Shown here piece by piece: positions 46,211-58,968 of a stretch of DNA of 64,000 bases. The notes under the pieces are model-generated. The model saw only the letters and a program-made list of their open reading frames with translations. It was not told the DNA's origin and made no database searches. Position 1 is the first letter of the stretch. Each line of letters starts with the position of its first letter. This DNA comes from Pezizomycotina sp. ARF18 (taxonomy: Eukaryota > Ascomycota), in assembly GCA_002224055.1 (NCBI GenBank), contig AZLU01000131.1, positions 1 to 64,000 of the forward strand, given 5' to 3'. The translations under genes were made by a program, and so were the position numbers.

Positions 46211-49200
46211 TATTTAGATAAATAAATATATAGTTAGCAGAACAGAAAAAAAAGGAGGCGCTTGCAAAGTGAGAGGTACTGAAATGTATACTTTCTTGAC
46301 TACCCCAGCTTTTTTTCTTTTTTTTTTATTCCGGAGGAGGGGGAGCAGGAAATGTCTGCGAATGGACTCGCACCGCAACTCGTTGACAGTTCTATTGCTA
46401 TTATTATTATTTAAGTAACTCCCTATATATAGGAAATATTTATTGATTTATTTTTTTTATTCCTTGGAAGGGGTGTGTGGTGTGGTGGTTTGCGAATTAT
46501 ACTATTCTCTTATTTTTATTATTTATTTTTTTATTGATTTTATCGGCCTTAGTGTGGGCGGTTCCTGAGCGAACGAGCGCGGGTAAGGAACAGCCACTAA
46601 GGGCACTCATACCGGCACATCAGCAAGCTAGCAGTGAGTAGGCAGCTCTAGCCTTTAGCCCTCCCCACTAATTTCTTGTTATTATTTATTATTGTCATTA
46701 TTATTGTTATTTTTGCTTATTTGTTTGTATTTGTTTTTTATCGCACGGTATATAAAAGTTTCACCAATCCTATTTTAATTTTTTGCTTTTGCTTTTCCAT
46801 TTATCTGGTATTCGATAATGTTCTGTTTGCAAATACAAGTTATTGATCTTGAACGTATTGTTTGTTTGGTCTTTCTTTATTTACTCTTTCTTTTAACTGA
46901 AAAACATCTATATAAGTTTTTCGCAAACAAATATTATTTCAAATTCCGAAAAGACGAAGCAACACAAGGGGGATAAAATGAGCAGAAACCTGACTATTCA
47001 CTCAGTCTGGAGTTGATTCGCAATAAGGAAAATAAAAAGAGAGATGTAAGGACGCACAAACCCACACTTGTATCAGATTGTTACCACTTACTTATTCCTC
47101 TTGCTCTTCTTATTTAGTAAAAAAAATTTTTCTGGCTCTGCTTGAACTAGATTGGGGATAACTCTGCACACGGAGACGGAAAGACTAATTAGCCGTAAGA
47201 AGATAAAAGATATCGGGTCAGATGTGTAAAATACTAAAATAATAAAAAGGAGATTAGAGGAGGAGGCGATGCAAAATTTCCTCTTTTCTCCTATCCGGAC
47301 CATCTTTCTGCGGTTAACCCCCTTTTTTATAAAAAAAAAAAAAAAAAGAATTGCTGATAAATTATAATACGACTCGTTAATTCGCTTGTGCGGGTGGTAT
47401 ATATTTGGTGAGAGAATAGGGAATCAATAGGGAATTCATTTTGGGGGGAGAAAAAAAGAGCTGGAACTCGCAGTGAGGAGCTGCTGTTGTTACTTTGCCC
47501 TCGCCCGAATGATGAATCCACTCAGAATTTACCCTGGTTCTTGAACCTTGTTCCTAAGAAAGGGGAACATCGCAGAGAAGAGGAAGGGGGCAGCTTTGCG
47601 CAGTATTGGAAAGAAAAAGGAAAAAAAACGGAACAGAAAGAAAAAGATAAATTAAAAGAGGGTGCGTTATAGAAAAAAAAAAAAAGAAAAGAAAAGAAAT
47701 TATAAACAGCGGAGGGGAGAGGGTAGAGCAAGAAGTGGATACGTTTGTGTGAGGTTGTATATGTAGGTACACACTTCGTGCAGTAGCCGTAAATGGGGTC
47801 ATAATTAAGGTACAGCCCGAGAGAAGGAAGGATAAGAAAAAAGAGGAACCGAAAAATTGATTATATTGGCTAAAATGAAAAGGGGGTGTGTTTAGAGCTG
47901 CAGGTGTTCACTTGTGCACGTATTTGTTTTTTTTTCTTTTTTTTTTTTTTTTTTTTTCCCAATAACCTTGGGGGGGTTTAAACGGAAGGGAGAGGCGAAA
48001 TAAATAAAGGGGTGTTCGTGATTATTGGGGGGGGTGCTTAAATCCTTACTGATTTGACGTAGACTGGGCGTCTATTATAGTCCCCAACTCTGCTGCTATA
48101 TTACTGTTGTTATAGGTTATATAGCCTCACAAGTCTCACAGACTATACAGGTGGGCAAATCCTTCAGTACTCAGGAGATCCAAAGAAACGGATAATTCGA
48201 ATTGGACGGGGAGAGACACCGGAGGGAAGAGTCGAAACGTGATGATCTCGGGAATAATAAACTTGTTGAAATAGAAGGGAGGAAAAGAGAGAACAATATG
48301 TTTGTTTTTGTTGTTTATTTGATGGTGGGGGAATAAAAGCAGAAAGAAAAAAAAAGAAAAGAATAATAACCTTGTTTGCTGACTAAGACTATCCGATATT
48401 GTGATTATCACCTGATTTTAGTTTGTGCAACCTCAAAGAAATAACGATCGAGACTAACTTCCAGGTGCCGATTTATAGTCGCGTGCATATCAATATACTT
48501 ATAATCCAATGTAATATCCTGCTAGTTCAGATAGAGGATGAAATCAATTAATCAAATCAACGGTTATATCTATCAATCAATATATCGATCGATCAATATA
48601 ATATACTCAAGTATCAGTACCACTAGTAGATCTATCAATCAATATTACAATCAGTGGTAGTCATCGTTCTCATACATACTTTAGGGAAAGACTTAACATA
48701 TTTGCTACACAAATATCTCTTTAGACGCCACTTGCTTATTTGAGCATAAAACGCCTTCACTCGAAAAAAAAAATAATAATCTTTTTTGGGGGGTTGGGAG
48801 CGGACAGGAGGTCCGCAGCTTTCGAGATGCAATACGACTATACCGTTTAACCATTGCGAATTGTCTTGTAACCCCCAGCCTCTCTACTAGTAAACAAGGG
48901 AGACAACAGCAAATGCCTTTCACATAAGCCATTGTATTTTTTCATAAACCAGTTTCCAATATTACCTTGATTACTTAAGGAAGAAAGAAAATATTACTAT
49001 TGCTTTCATTGGCTTTGGTCAAAGCGATTTAGGGCTTGTATGCATTAATGCACACGCCGAGGGAGGTTAAAGTGATCTACTTCAGGTTGCATTGGAATGC
49101 TGTTTTTTCTTTCTCAAAGCCTTAAATTCCTCAGTAGTAGTTGATACGGTTCAAGTTTTAGTATTATACACCTCATTTCTTGCAACGACAATTAACTCAT

Positions 49201-49990
49201 GATCAAAGCCCGGAGGGACAATATACATTCAATAAATAGTATTAGTCATGAGTTATTGGTAAAGAGACCAAAAAAAAGAAGAAAGAAAGAAAGCACATAC
49301 AAGAAAATAATAGATCAAAGAAAACAGAAAATGGAATGGCTAGTATAAGACAGTTTTCTAAAAATAACATTCCTGATGGGTTAAACCTTCCCACGAACAA
49401 AGGGTTTTGATCGTCGCAAAAAAAAGAGAAAGAAAACGAAGAGTAGAAAGGCCAGGATTAGCTTTTAAATCTGTCTGCAGAACGTTTAGGAAGGAAGCCG
49501 TGAATCAAACACAAAAAATAAATATATATATAGGAAAATAAATCATGAAAAAAGGAAAATTTTGTACAATGGGAAGTAATGGCATCGAATATCAAAGAGG
49601 CGCCCGTGAATAAATAGATGCATATAACTGAAATATTTCCGTATAAAACCTCGACTCCATTGGGGGGGGGGGGAATAACAATGATAATGACCAATAGGAA
49701 TACTCTGAACCAAATAAATATCGCTTGAAAGCCTGTTGTGATGAGATGGTATTTTTGGCAAGAAGTTGATTTGATAGGGAGAAAAAAAAGGGAGAAGAAT
49801 ATCCCAAAGAAAGGCAGCTTACTCCGAGGCTGCGCTCTATAACGTAGCCGCTGGAGAATATTCCATTCCCAGAGGAATAGTCCATCATGGTAATATCAGC
49901 GGTGCGCCGCGACTCCAGACCAGAGAGTTCTAATATCGCTCCTAGAGGGTACGTGGAGAACATTTTGGCCGTTAATCCAAGAGTCCTTGA
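44147..49990. other. 5.8-kb gene-free region upstream of the HMG-box gene
   Basis: I find no gene in this stretch. It has a T23/A18 palindrome at about 44415-44455, a 36-A run at 46173-46208 preceded by (CAA)n, an ATCA-rich block at 48540-48650, a G run near 49663-49673 and a tRNA-like structure at 48788-48876. The frame at 45251-45547 (98 codons) has no recognisable domain. Much of it could be a long promoter or untranslated leader of the HMG-box gene. Confidence 0.45.
48788..48876 (-). other. tRNA-like folded element, degenerate
   Basis: On the minus strand GGGGGTT at one end pairs with AACCCCC at the other, closing about 89 bases. Inside are an A-box-like TGGTTAAACGG, a loop CTCGAAA that would give a CGA (Ser) anticodon, and a perfect 6-pair hairpin, GCGGAC CTCCT GTCCGC. 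There is no T-loop motif (TTCRA), so it is not a working tRNA as written. A T9 run follows within about 25 bases. It could be a decayed tRNA-Ser or a chance structure. Confidence 0.3.
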
Positions 49991-51393
49991 TTACTTGAAA
50001 GCATCCTTTGCGAGCTGTTTGTGTGCTCGGGCTCCCAGTCGGAAGTCGTCCCTATACAATAAAGTCGCGTTAGCGCAACTTTGTCTTACAGATGGTAAAG
50101 CACGGAAAATATTTGTTTTCGCTTACCACATAAGCCACTTGTCGGAGTCTTCGCAGACGCTCCAGCGTCCCTTCCTCCGTTCAACGCAAGGATCCCTCAC
50201 GTTTACCCATCCGGCCTTCGCGTTGGTCCATCCACCTTTTAACCCGAGTTGAGCCTGCGACAGACCCTTCCCGGGTCCATATCCACCAACACCCTCATAA
50301 ATACCCCAGGCGTGGCCAGCTCGAACTTCGGACGTGAACCAATCATTGACGTCCCAGATCAGGAGCTGGCCGTTTTTCCACTTCTCGCCAGCAATTTCCA
50401 GACCTTGGTTCCATATGGAGCTAAGAATACCGCATTTCGCTGAATTTCGGTAGCCCGAGCCGGGTCGTTTGCCCTATCCAAAAGCTTGTTGAAGGTAGGG
50501 AGCAGGGAAATGTCGATGGTATAAGGTAATAAAATTCGCGATTTCGAAGACCAGTGCTCAGATATATAGGTCTAAGGATTTGTGCGGCTTGTTAGAAAAC
50601 ATAGCCAATATTAAGCAGTTCGTAAACAGGAATTAAAAATACCGAATTCAAGCTCTTACCAATCCATTGAACAACGATCTTATACTATCTGTCACCGCAG
50701 CGGTCCCATCGTTTATTGGCAGCTGCGCAAACTCCAAAATATCGCTCATGCCAAACCACACGGTAAACAGTGTTTCGCCATTTTCCTTGTAGCTACCTGC
50801 CTTCTCCAACTCAGTCCACTTTCTGAGTTGCTCTCCAAAATCCGCGGATTTCCCAGCGATTTTGTTCCGACGTAATCTTATTGTCGACACCGGCCTTCTT
50901 CGCAGAGGCAAAGTTGTGGTGCAAGTCGCACACCAACATCTCGCAGAGACGCGCCGTCCAAACTTCCGGCGTCTTTATTTCGGAAGTGCTTCTATTAAGT
51001 TGTCGAGTTTGGCCTTCAGTTGCTCCTTGTTTGCTTTGTTCGGCAGAGACACCTTGGCAGGTACAATGTTTTCGCGTCTATGAAGACTTGCAGCATTTTC
51101 TCTTTCCGTAAATTGATATATCGAGTTTACCGAAAAAAATCGCCGAATGAAACCAAGCGATGCGGCAGCTTGCCTCGAACTAATTTCCCAAAGTTAGTAA
51201 CATCCACAGTCCAAGTGCTGATCTTCTTTTGATTCTTTTTTTTTTTTTCAGGGATGACCACTACAGCTGAAAAGAGGGAAATGGTGTAGTTACTTTTCTG
51301 CACCCTCGTGAGAGGCTTTGCCGAGGGTATCGAGAGAAGGCAGAGAACAACTACGAAACACCCCAGCACAATGAACCGAAGCATAAGGCGCAT
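49991..51393 (-). CDS. Secreted SGNH/CE16-like protein, catalytic residues replaced
   Basis: The ATG at 51393 gives MRLMLRFIVLGCFVVVLCLL, a clear signal peptide. After an intron (branch TTACTAAC) come RLVSFGDFF (block I, normally FGDSxS), VWTARLCEMLVCDLHHNFAS (block II region), ADFGEQLRKWTELEKAGSY, ETLFTVWFGMSDILEF (block III, normally GxND), then IWDVNDWFTSEVRAGHAWGI, YEGVGGYGPGKGLSQAQLG, GWTNAKAGWVNVRDPC, SVCEDSDKWLMW|DDFRLGARAHKQLA and the stop at 49991. The last block is normally DDxH with the catalytic His. So Ser to Phe, Asn to Ser and His to Arg all appear at the active-site positions, by substitution rather than frameshift. The fold assignment is good; catalytic activity looks doubtful. 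A non-catalytic carbohydrate-binding or structural role is possible. Confidence 0.75.
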
Positions 51394-54352
51394 GCTGCTT
51401 AGCGAATGACAGTCGCAGAACGAGAGGCCTTGAAAAAAAAAAAAAAAAAAAGAGAGAGAGAGAGAGAGTGTACTTGATATCTCAAGTACTGCTACAGTTT
51501 CCCTCCAGAATAAATATCTTTCCTCTTGTTGGTATGAAAAAAAAAAAAATCAACAATATCCAATTCGTCGTTGAAATATCATGCGATCGTCGTGTTATCG
51601 AGTGAGCGGGCAATTGCAGCTGAGCACAAGGTCGGCCCAGTTGCGAAGGCTTAAAATATTTTCGAGAACCCAGAAAAAATTCGCGAGGATCACCCTTGCG
51701 CGACCTGTAGAACAAGCTCGAAGCAAATGCGAATATCGAAAAAAAGATATATTTCCCAGTTCTTTTCCTTTGGTATTTAGAGGTCGTTTTCCAATTCTTG
51801 ACGTGCGTGTAAGGAATCCCAAACAATTCTTCAAGAAGAATTCACATAAATAAAAGTACTTAACGTAAAATAGAGAGAATAAGAAAAATAAACAAAATAT
51901 GAGAAGGAGATCGGTTGGAATATATAACAATAAGACTGGTAATAACTTATTGTTGTATTGTGCGTGATGGTGTCCCCGTTCCAGCCTCGTGGAAAGTATT
52001 TTTTTTTTTTTTTTTTTTTTGCACTGAGCATGAAAAGGCCCAAAATAAATAAAGATAGAGATTCAGCAATCAAGCAATCAAGCAAGCAGGAATTTGCAGG
52101 AGATAAGGGGGGATGCAAAAGAAAAAGAAGCAAAGTAAAACGGTAGAAGAATGAAGAGCCGGCGAACCGAGAGGAGGGTTATATACAACTAAGGTGTACT
52201 GTATTATTTATTTATTTATTTATTTAATTCTTTATACTAATAGCTGAGAGTGCTTATCTTTTTATTTATTTATTCTCTTGGGTGCTAATCTTCAAACAAC
52301 TCCACAGGAAAAAAAAAAAAATAGATTCTCACCTCTTCGTATTATCTAGTTTTTTTTTTTTTTTTTCCCGCAGCAAATGACGACTTATTATTAGGAAAGA
52401 ATAGTCAAGACTCAAGAATAGTGCGGCGCCCCTTTCCCGTGCCTTTGCTACAAAGGGGAATGAAAAAGGTAAGAAAAAGGAAAGAAGGCAAAAGAGCTTA
52501 CGCACGCCAGGCGTTCGGAAAACGGCAACCATCGTTTGACGACCAATTAGAGGGATGGCGAAATGAAAAAAGCATGGTTTAAAATGGATCCCAAGCAATT
52601 TCTAGGGGTACGAACCGTCGAACAAGTTCGAAGAAAGTCCCCACACCTCCCGAGACGTCTCTGCAGCGCTCTATCACCTGTTCCGAGAAATCACTCGATC
52701 GATTTTTTTTTTTTATTTTGAATTTTATAATTTCTTTCAATAGATCGATCGAATTGCAGAATCCTGTAAACTTTGGTACCGGTATTTGAAATAGGGATCG
52801 TAAATGCGGCAAGGAGCTAAACAAAAGTGTCATGTGCCTTTTTTTTTTTTTTTTACCTTATTTAACAAGGACAGATGCCAGCCTGCAGATGAAGCTCTAA
52901 GCTCTTCGTTGTTTTGAAACGGAAAATCTAAAATATCGCACTGCCAAGCAAAACAATCAAACGAGCCGACTTCGGGGCTGCTCTATTAAATTCAAACTAG
53001 AGACGAATAAGAACCAGGGTGAATATACTATCATCACACTTCCGTTCTATATATATATATATACAGCTACTATGGTCCTTCTAGCTATATTATAGCTAGA
53101 GACCAACAGCTACTTATAACTTATATCTAGTAGCTAAATAACCTAGCTACACTAGGAACGCAGCAGTATATACACTACCATTCGAAAAGTGTATGAATAG
53201 ACCTATCTTCTCTTTAGCTACTTTGTCCTAACGTAAGGTTTTTTCTCTCCTTTTTTCCCCCTCCGCCGCGATATGGGAAGGAGCATCCGCTAGCGGTATA
53301 TTTTCATTTGTCGAGGTTAAGAGAGTTCCTTCAATGTGTAAACTTAACCTACAAACCTATATACCGTATTATCTGGTGGAGAAGCGTGGTTGCTTACAAT
53401 AACTCCGACAGTAACTCTACTCCTAAGCGTGCTCGCTCAATAAAATACTCTCTTATTCATTAAATACTTGCTTATTTCGTAAAATTTAAACTTTATTAGA
53501 TTTACTATTTGAAGAAAATCATAAAAATTTTTATTAATATTGTTTATATAGACATTCGTTTATTTTCATATAGTTTAACGGTATAGCATCATATACTATC
53601 TTATATCAAAATCAAAGAATGGCGGGCTGAAATTTATTGACGCTGCTTGCTTATTCGACGGTGCTCTCTTACGATGTTGTACTCTCCTCTCCGCCAGATA
53701 ATATGGTATATATACTCAATAATCAATAATCAAATATACGCGTCCGGGTGTTTGGTTATATCCTACTTGATTCGCTTACAAAAGAAATAATGCGTAATCA
53801 TTCATCGAGTTTTTTTCCTCTTTTCTTTCTTTTTCTACCACTATTCGGGTATAAAACTGTCCTTTGTAATTGCAGGGTGGTGTGAATGAGTCTAAGGATG
53901 TGATACGAATAAAACGTGATCTAGGAAAAAATATTAACGTAAGATTTGTAGATGCAGGAAACGATACTTAGTATATTCAGGTATTTTCATTTATAATAAT
54001 ATTACACGGGTCGAATTCACACATATAATACAGAAGCTACTTCTTTTTTTTCTTGGGGTGGGGGGGTGGGTTCTTTTTTTTAATCTCAAAAAGGAACAAA
54101 TTTTGTTTAGTGAATAATACATCTAAAATGCTTTACAAACAGGTTGTCTCCGAGGACATAAACCATGATAGAGATAAACAGGCAATAAAATAATATTATG
54201 AGAGGGAAAATGCACCGAATTTAGCTAGTCGTAAAGCATACCCGTAGATATAGAACATTTTTATATGAGACAGAGAAGAATATTACACTTGTGTACAGAC
54301 GGACCTCTGAAAAGGAGAAGGGAGCAGTTTCATGTCTCTTTTTTTTTTATCC
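51394..54352. other. AT-rich intergenic region, SGNH to UTP5
   Basis: About 3 kb without a recognised gene. It contains (GA)n at about 51451-51468, T runs at 51999-52020 and 52351-52367, (TTTA)n at 52203-52227 and an AGCTA-rich palindromic block at 53060-53215. The 84-codon minus-strand frame at 52579-52833 has no recognised domain. Confidence 0.4.
53060..53215. repeat. AGCTA/TAGCT-rich palindromic block
   Basis: Seven or more AGCTA or TAGCT units in 150 bases. One is a near-perfect hairpin at 53081-53099 with 8-base arms CTAGCTAT and ATAGCTAG around ATT. No gene overlaps it. Confidence 0.6.
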
Positions 54353-57041
54353 TCATTTAGATTTCGAGAGCTTCCCTTTGCTTTTCGAGGAAAAGCTTTT
54401 ACTCTTCTTGGGTTGCTCGTCTTCTTCGTCACCGTCGTCCAAGAAGCCGTCGTCGTTGTCCTCGTCGTATTCGACCTCGTCGTCGCTCACGACAAAACTT
54501 TCATTTTCGCTCTCCTCGTCGTCACCGTCCGAAGATTCTTCGGCCTCGTCATCGAGGTACCTGCCGACGTCATCCTCGTCATCCCCCTCATCACTAAGCT
54601 GGACGTCGTGGTCGCGCTCCGCATCACTCCCTTCCTCGTCTTCTTCCGCCGAGTCGAGCACGCCGTTGACGCCGTGTACCTCTTCATCTTCCTCGTCGCT
54701 CGCGGAGTCCGAACCTTCGACGTCATCATCCTCGGCGCCCTTCAGCAAAGCAACCTCGTTCTCATCGCTGCTCTCGTCGTCGTCGTTGACGCCTTCGACG
54801 TACACCACCGCCTCGTCGTCGTCGTCGCCGGGTTCGCAGCGCGGCTCATGCTGCGCAGCTTCATCTGGGCCACGAGCATGCGCAGCCTGCCGCGGAGAGC
54901 CAGCATTTTGTTGAGGGACGCGGATCGGCGACCTAGCACCCTTTGGAGGCTAGCTAACCTGCTGATGAGGTCCGGCAGGGTGAGGAGGTGGCCGCCGTGG
55001 TACACGAACGTAGTCTCTACCCATATCATCAGGCTTCCGGCGCGGCCCGGTTTCCTGGATATCAGCTCGGAGAGCTTGGAAATAAGCGTCACGGCCAGCA
55101 CGGAGTCGAGGCGCGAGATGGTAGACGTTATTATCGACGGGTTTGTCGTGTGGAAGCAAGTTTCGAGGAGCGCACGGTCTGACGTCTTCAGCGCCTGCGT
55201 AAGGACGGTCGTAAGAGAGTCGCGTTGGGGAACTGAGACTGGTTCGTTGCTCGGAGGGCCTTTGTAGTGTCACCGAGCGATGGGACCGTGATGTGGTGAT
55301 TGCCGTCCCCGAATTCGACGATACGATACTGTTGCTCTGGTCCATGCTCGATTCGGTTCCCGTTCTGCCCTCAAGTTGCTGGAATTTTTCGGCGAAGGAA
55401 GGCTCTGGAATTCTTCCTTATCTTCTTCGTCATCCTCTTCCTTCATCTCCCGAGCCGTCAGCACGCGCAATGGCAACGTCGTCCATGGCGAGACCGTCCC
55501 CTTCCTGGTTAGCTTCTTCTTCGGCTAAAAGACCGGCTGCGTCGGTCATCCCTACGTCTTCTGTATCAAGACCATCGACAACGACAGCCGCAGCCTGATC
55601 AAGGTTGGATTTACCGACTTCCTTGACACCGTTCATCGTAGTTCCGGACGTATCTCTGGCGCCGATTCCGAGTGACTTGGCCTGGCTAATCTGAATATCT
55701 CCTTGAATACCGACTACATCCGAAGTTGCACCCGTCCACTTCACCGTCGCAAAATAGACGTTCGTCCCGTTCTCGACCCACGCGAGGACTACCTCCTCCT
55801 TCATGAAGCCTGCGCTCAGTATCTTCACACTCTCGGAACTAGGCCGCGCGACGGCAATCCGCGCCGCCGACGTCCTCGTAAGTGGCTTCTTCCGCGTCGT
55901 ATCCTCTTGAGCAACCTGCGATACATAGGACCAGGGCTTCTCAAAGATTTCAGCCTTCCTTCCGAATTCACCAGGACAAGGGCAGCCTCCGTTGGATCAA
56001 TGGCTACACTCTCCACATCACTCTGAGCAACGAGTGATCCGACCAATTTGCCAAGCCATATCAGCAACATTGACGAACGGTCGCCCCGCGCTGCAGAAAG
56101 GAACGCAGACTTTGGACTTTGACATCAGCAGCGAGTGTATCTGCGACGTATGAGACGAGACCGGTGACCGAGATTCCAGCGGGTTTCGAGGTCGACATTG
56201 TACGTCGAGTGTGATGCGCAGAGGACCGAGGTCGAGGTAGGAAGTATACGTCTCGGGGTCCCATAGTTCTTCGGTAGAGTTATAGATCTATGGAGTAATT
56301 TCACTGGATTAGCTGTAGGCACAATAAGAGTCGGTCAAGAGCCAGTAATAATTCCACGATGGCGATTTATCTTAGATCAAACGTGGAAGCAGGTTTGTAG
56401 AGATTTGAAGGGATTAAATGCGCTGCCAATAGAATATCATACCGAATCTTGATTCCTCGCTTCAGTCCCATTCTACCAGGGATCGTCTCCACAGCTCCAT
56501 CCCCTCGCCTTCTTGCTCGCCTCCACGAACTGGAATCAAAGACGTTGCCCCTGTGCTCGCCTTCCAGCGTTTTCACAATCGAGCCCTGCGAAGGCGAATA
56601 TATGAATACCTTCCCAGCATTTCGTCGCAAGCGCAACGACAGTACCCAAAACATCTCCCTCGTCTGCTCATCGCCGCCATCCTCGTCCTCGTCCTCATCG
56701 TAGTCCCTTCCGTTACGTTTCCGTTGGTCTTGGACTCTCTTCTCCTCTTCCTCCTTTTCTTTTTTTCTTGTCGGAATCTGTTAGCGTTCCCAAGCGAGCG
56801 AGTGGATCTCGATGTTCTTTTCGAAAACATGCTCGCAACCAACGCGATGTTGTCACATCGTGGATCCGAAGCCTTTGACCGTCAGGCCGCGTATGGCAGA
56901 AGCAAAACAGGCCGGTCCGCAGGTGCTGCGGCGAGAATGCAGCTGCAAGCAGCGGCGATGGGCTCGAGGATCCAGCGACCCGAGTTTCGCTGCAAGGTGC
57001 GGCGAAGCTTTCAGTTTCTGCTTTTTCGACTTGCTGACCAT
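54353..57041 (-). CDS. UTP5: U3 snoRNP / t-UTP component Utp5 (WDR43)
   Basis: Nucleolar WD40 protein of the t-UTP complex, needed for rRNA transcription and 18S processing. The ATG at 57041 gives MVSKSKKQKLKASPHLAAKL. WD-repeat parts follow: LLAAAFSPQHLRTGLF, RLRIHDV, VFIYSPSQGSIVKTLEGEHR, VAQSDVESVAIDPTEAALVL, VVLAWVENGTNVYFATVKW. The Utp12 domain is clear: ALKTSDRALLETCFHTT, LAVTLISKLSELISRKPGRA, VYHGGHLLTLPDLISRLASL, QRVLGRRSASLNKMLALRGR. The C-terminus is a long acidic tail (DDDESSDENEVALLKGAEDD and onward) ending in a Lys/Ser-rich stretch, typical of nucleolar proteins. Many frame slips and at least one intron near 56770. Confidence 0.88.
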
Positions 57042-58920
57042 TCTACTAGATTCTCATAGATATCAATAAATAATAAAACGATTGGCAGAATTGAAAGAGA
57101 CTGATGCAACATCCAATGCCAATATAGATAAGCCTTGTTAATGAGAGACAAAATTATTCTATTACTCTAAAACTTGATAAAGAGAATATTATGTGCAAGA
57201 AATTTTCGGATAGTAGCTAAGGTAGAATGATAGAGGGAAAATTTTTTCCTTTTGTGAAATTAGAAAAAAAAGTTAAGCGAGAAAAAATAAAATAAAATCA
57301 ACCTTTTATTTTCCCGTTTAGCCTCTTTACTGCACGTTTTCATTACTTTGGTAGCTCTCCTCTCTTTCTCACAGTAATAACGGCCTAGCTGTCAACTAAT
57401 AGTCTTCAAGAAGTAGGCCCTTTACCTTGACGACGCAATAATACAATGTACTCGCACAATGAGATAGAAACAAAAAATAATGTTCATGATATACCATGAA
57501 ATATCTTTGCTCGTGCTAATATGTTTCTATGTTAAATCGTCTCAATAGTAATTTTTCAACCAGGTCTATCAAGCAAGCTATTTAAGTTTTAGATATCATA
57601 GTATCCACAAAGGTAGAAGAGATACAGCTTATTAATCCGAATCATTGAAAAAAAAAATTTTTTTTTTTTCTTTCTTTCTTCTTTTTTTTTTAGCACCCTA
57701 ACAGTTCTTGGAAGCACGATATCTCGCATGTTATAAATATGAGGAAGATGATTTTGTCTGGATATTCGAGATACACCACAGTGCCCCCGATAAGTGTATA
57801 CCATTTAAGCCGCAGTACCGTAGTTGGTAATTTCCTTTTCGACTCAAGTAAGCCGTGCTCGATTCTTTCCCCAGTTATAAATCACGCCTAATCAATTAGG
57901 ATATATATGAAGCTTCGATAAATTAATAAGACAGACACCCTGGAAAAAAAAAAAATAAAATAAATAAAATAAAATCTTCTGGAAACAGTTTAGGTCAAAT
58001 TCCTTCTGCTTCCTCCAAAATCACCTGTGATCCAATCGTTGAGGGTACGCAAGTTGTGCAACACGGTATTTGGTGTTTATCAATTCGTTGAACAGAGTGA
58101 ATTTGACAGATGATAATTTGATTGGTCCGCGCTCGCCAAAAAATTGGTTTGAATCGCGGGACTAGTCCGTTACGGCATTACGAAATGAAAAAAAAAAATT
58201 TTTTTTTTATTATTTTTTTTTCTTAATTCTTCTCTATTTCGTCTAGAACTTTTTTTTATTTTTAAGTATTTAATCCGCCGCAAAAAGAATATAGGCAGTT
58301 TCACGTATAAAACTGAAGTAACCTCATCCGTATTGTTGTTATTATTCTGCTTACTGGATAATATATATATCAGAGTGTAAAGTTGCGAATTAAAATAGTA
58401 CCAGTATCATCTTTCTGTTTCTGTTTATTTATTATTTTTTTTTTTTTTTTGGTTGTTCAACATGTACCATGCATGCAAGAGATCGCTCGGGAAAGAAAGA
58501 TATAACAGTTAAAATGTTTTCTATCTTTTTTATTTGTTATTCTCTTTTTTTTTTTTTTTTTTCCCTTAATGAAAATAGGGTAAATTGTAGGTAGATTCTG
58601 CTGGTATGCGGCGATAATATATCTCCGAGATACCTTTGTTTCTTGCTGCTGATATGCCGGTATATTTCTCATTTTTCATTTTTTTTTTTTTCACCCAATC
58701 CTCCGTGAGAACGTTTGGGTGTGCGTTGTGCCTGCGGGTGTGTCCGTGTTGCTTGCGCTCTGTGTGTGTGTGTGTGTTTTTGTGCGCGTCTTCCTCTCCC
58801 CAGTTGCCAATTGTGCAATTTCGTAACAGCACGTAAAATACGGAGAAATAATACACAACTAATACACAGTATTTATAGCAGAGATGTATTAATACCTGTA
58901 AGAGAGGCGTGAATGGGTTG

Positions 58921-58968
58921 TGTGGTGTGTGTGTGTGTGTGTGTGTGGTGTGTTGTGTGTGGTGTGTG
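58921..58968. repeat. GT microsatellite
   Basis: Imperfect (GT)n array with GG interruptions; a smaller one lies at 58757-58779. Confidence 0.9.

Noticed and set aside
52579-52833. 84-codon minus-strand frame (DFSEQVIERCRDVSGGVGTFF)
   Set aside because: Some helical character but isolated, containing a 10-A run and no known family.
54291-55267. Long plus-strand frames rich in Ser or Val opposite UTP5
   Set aside because: Antisense shadow of the acidic tail and Utp12 domain of UTP5.
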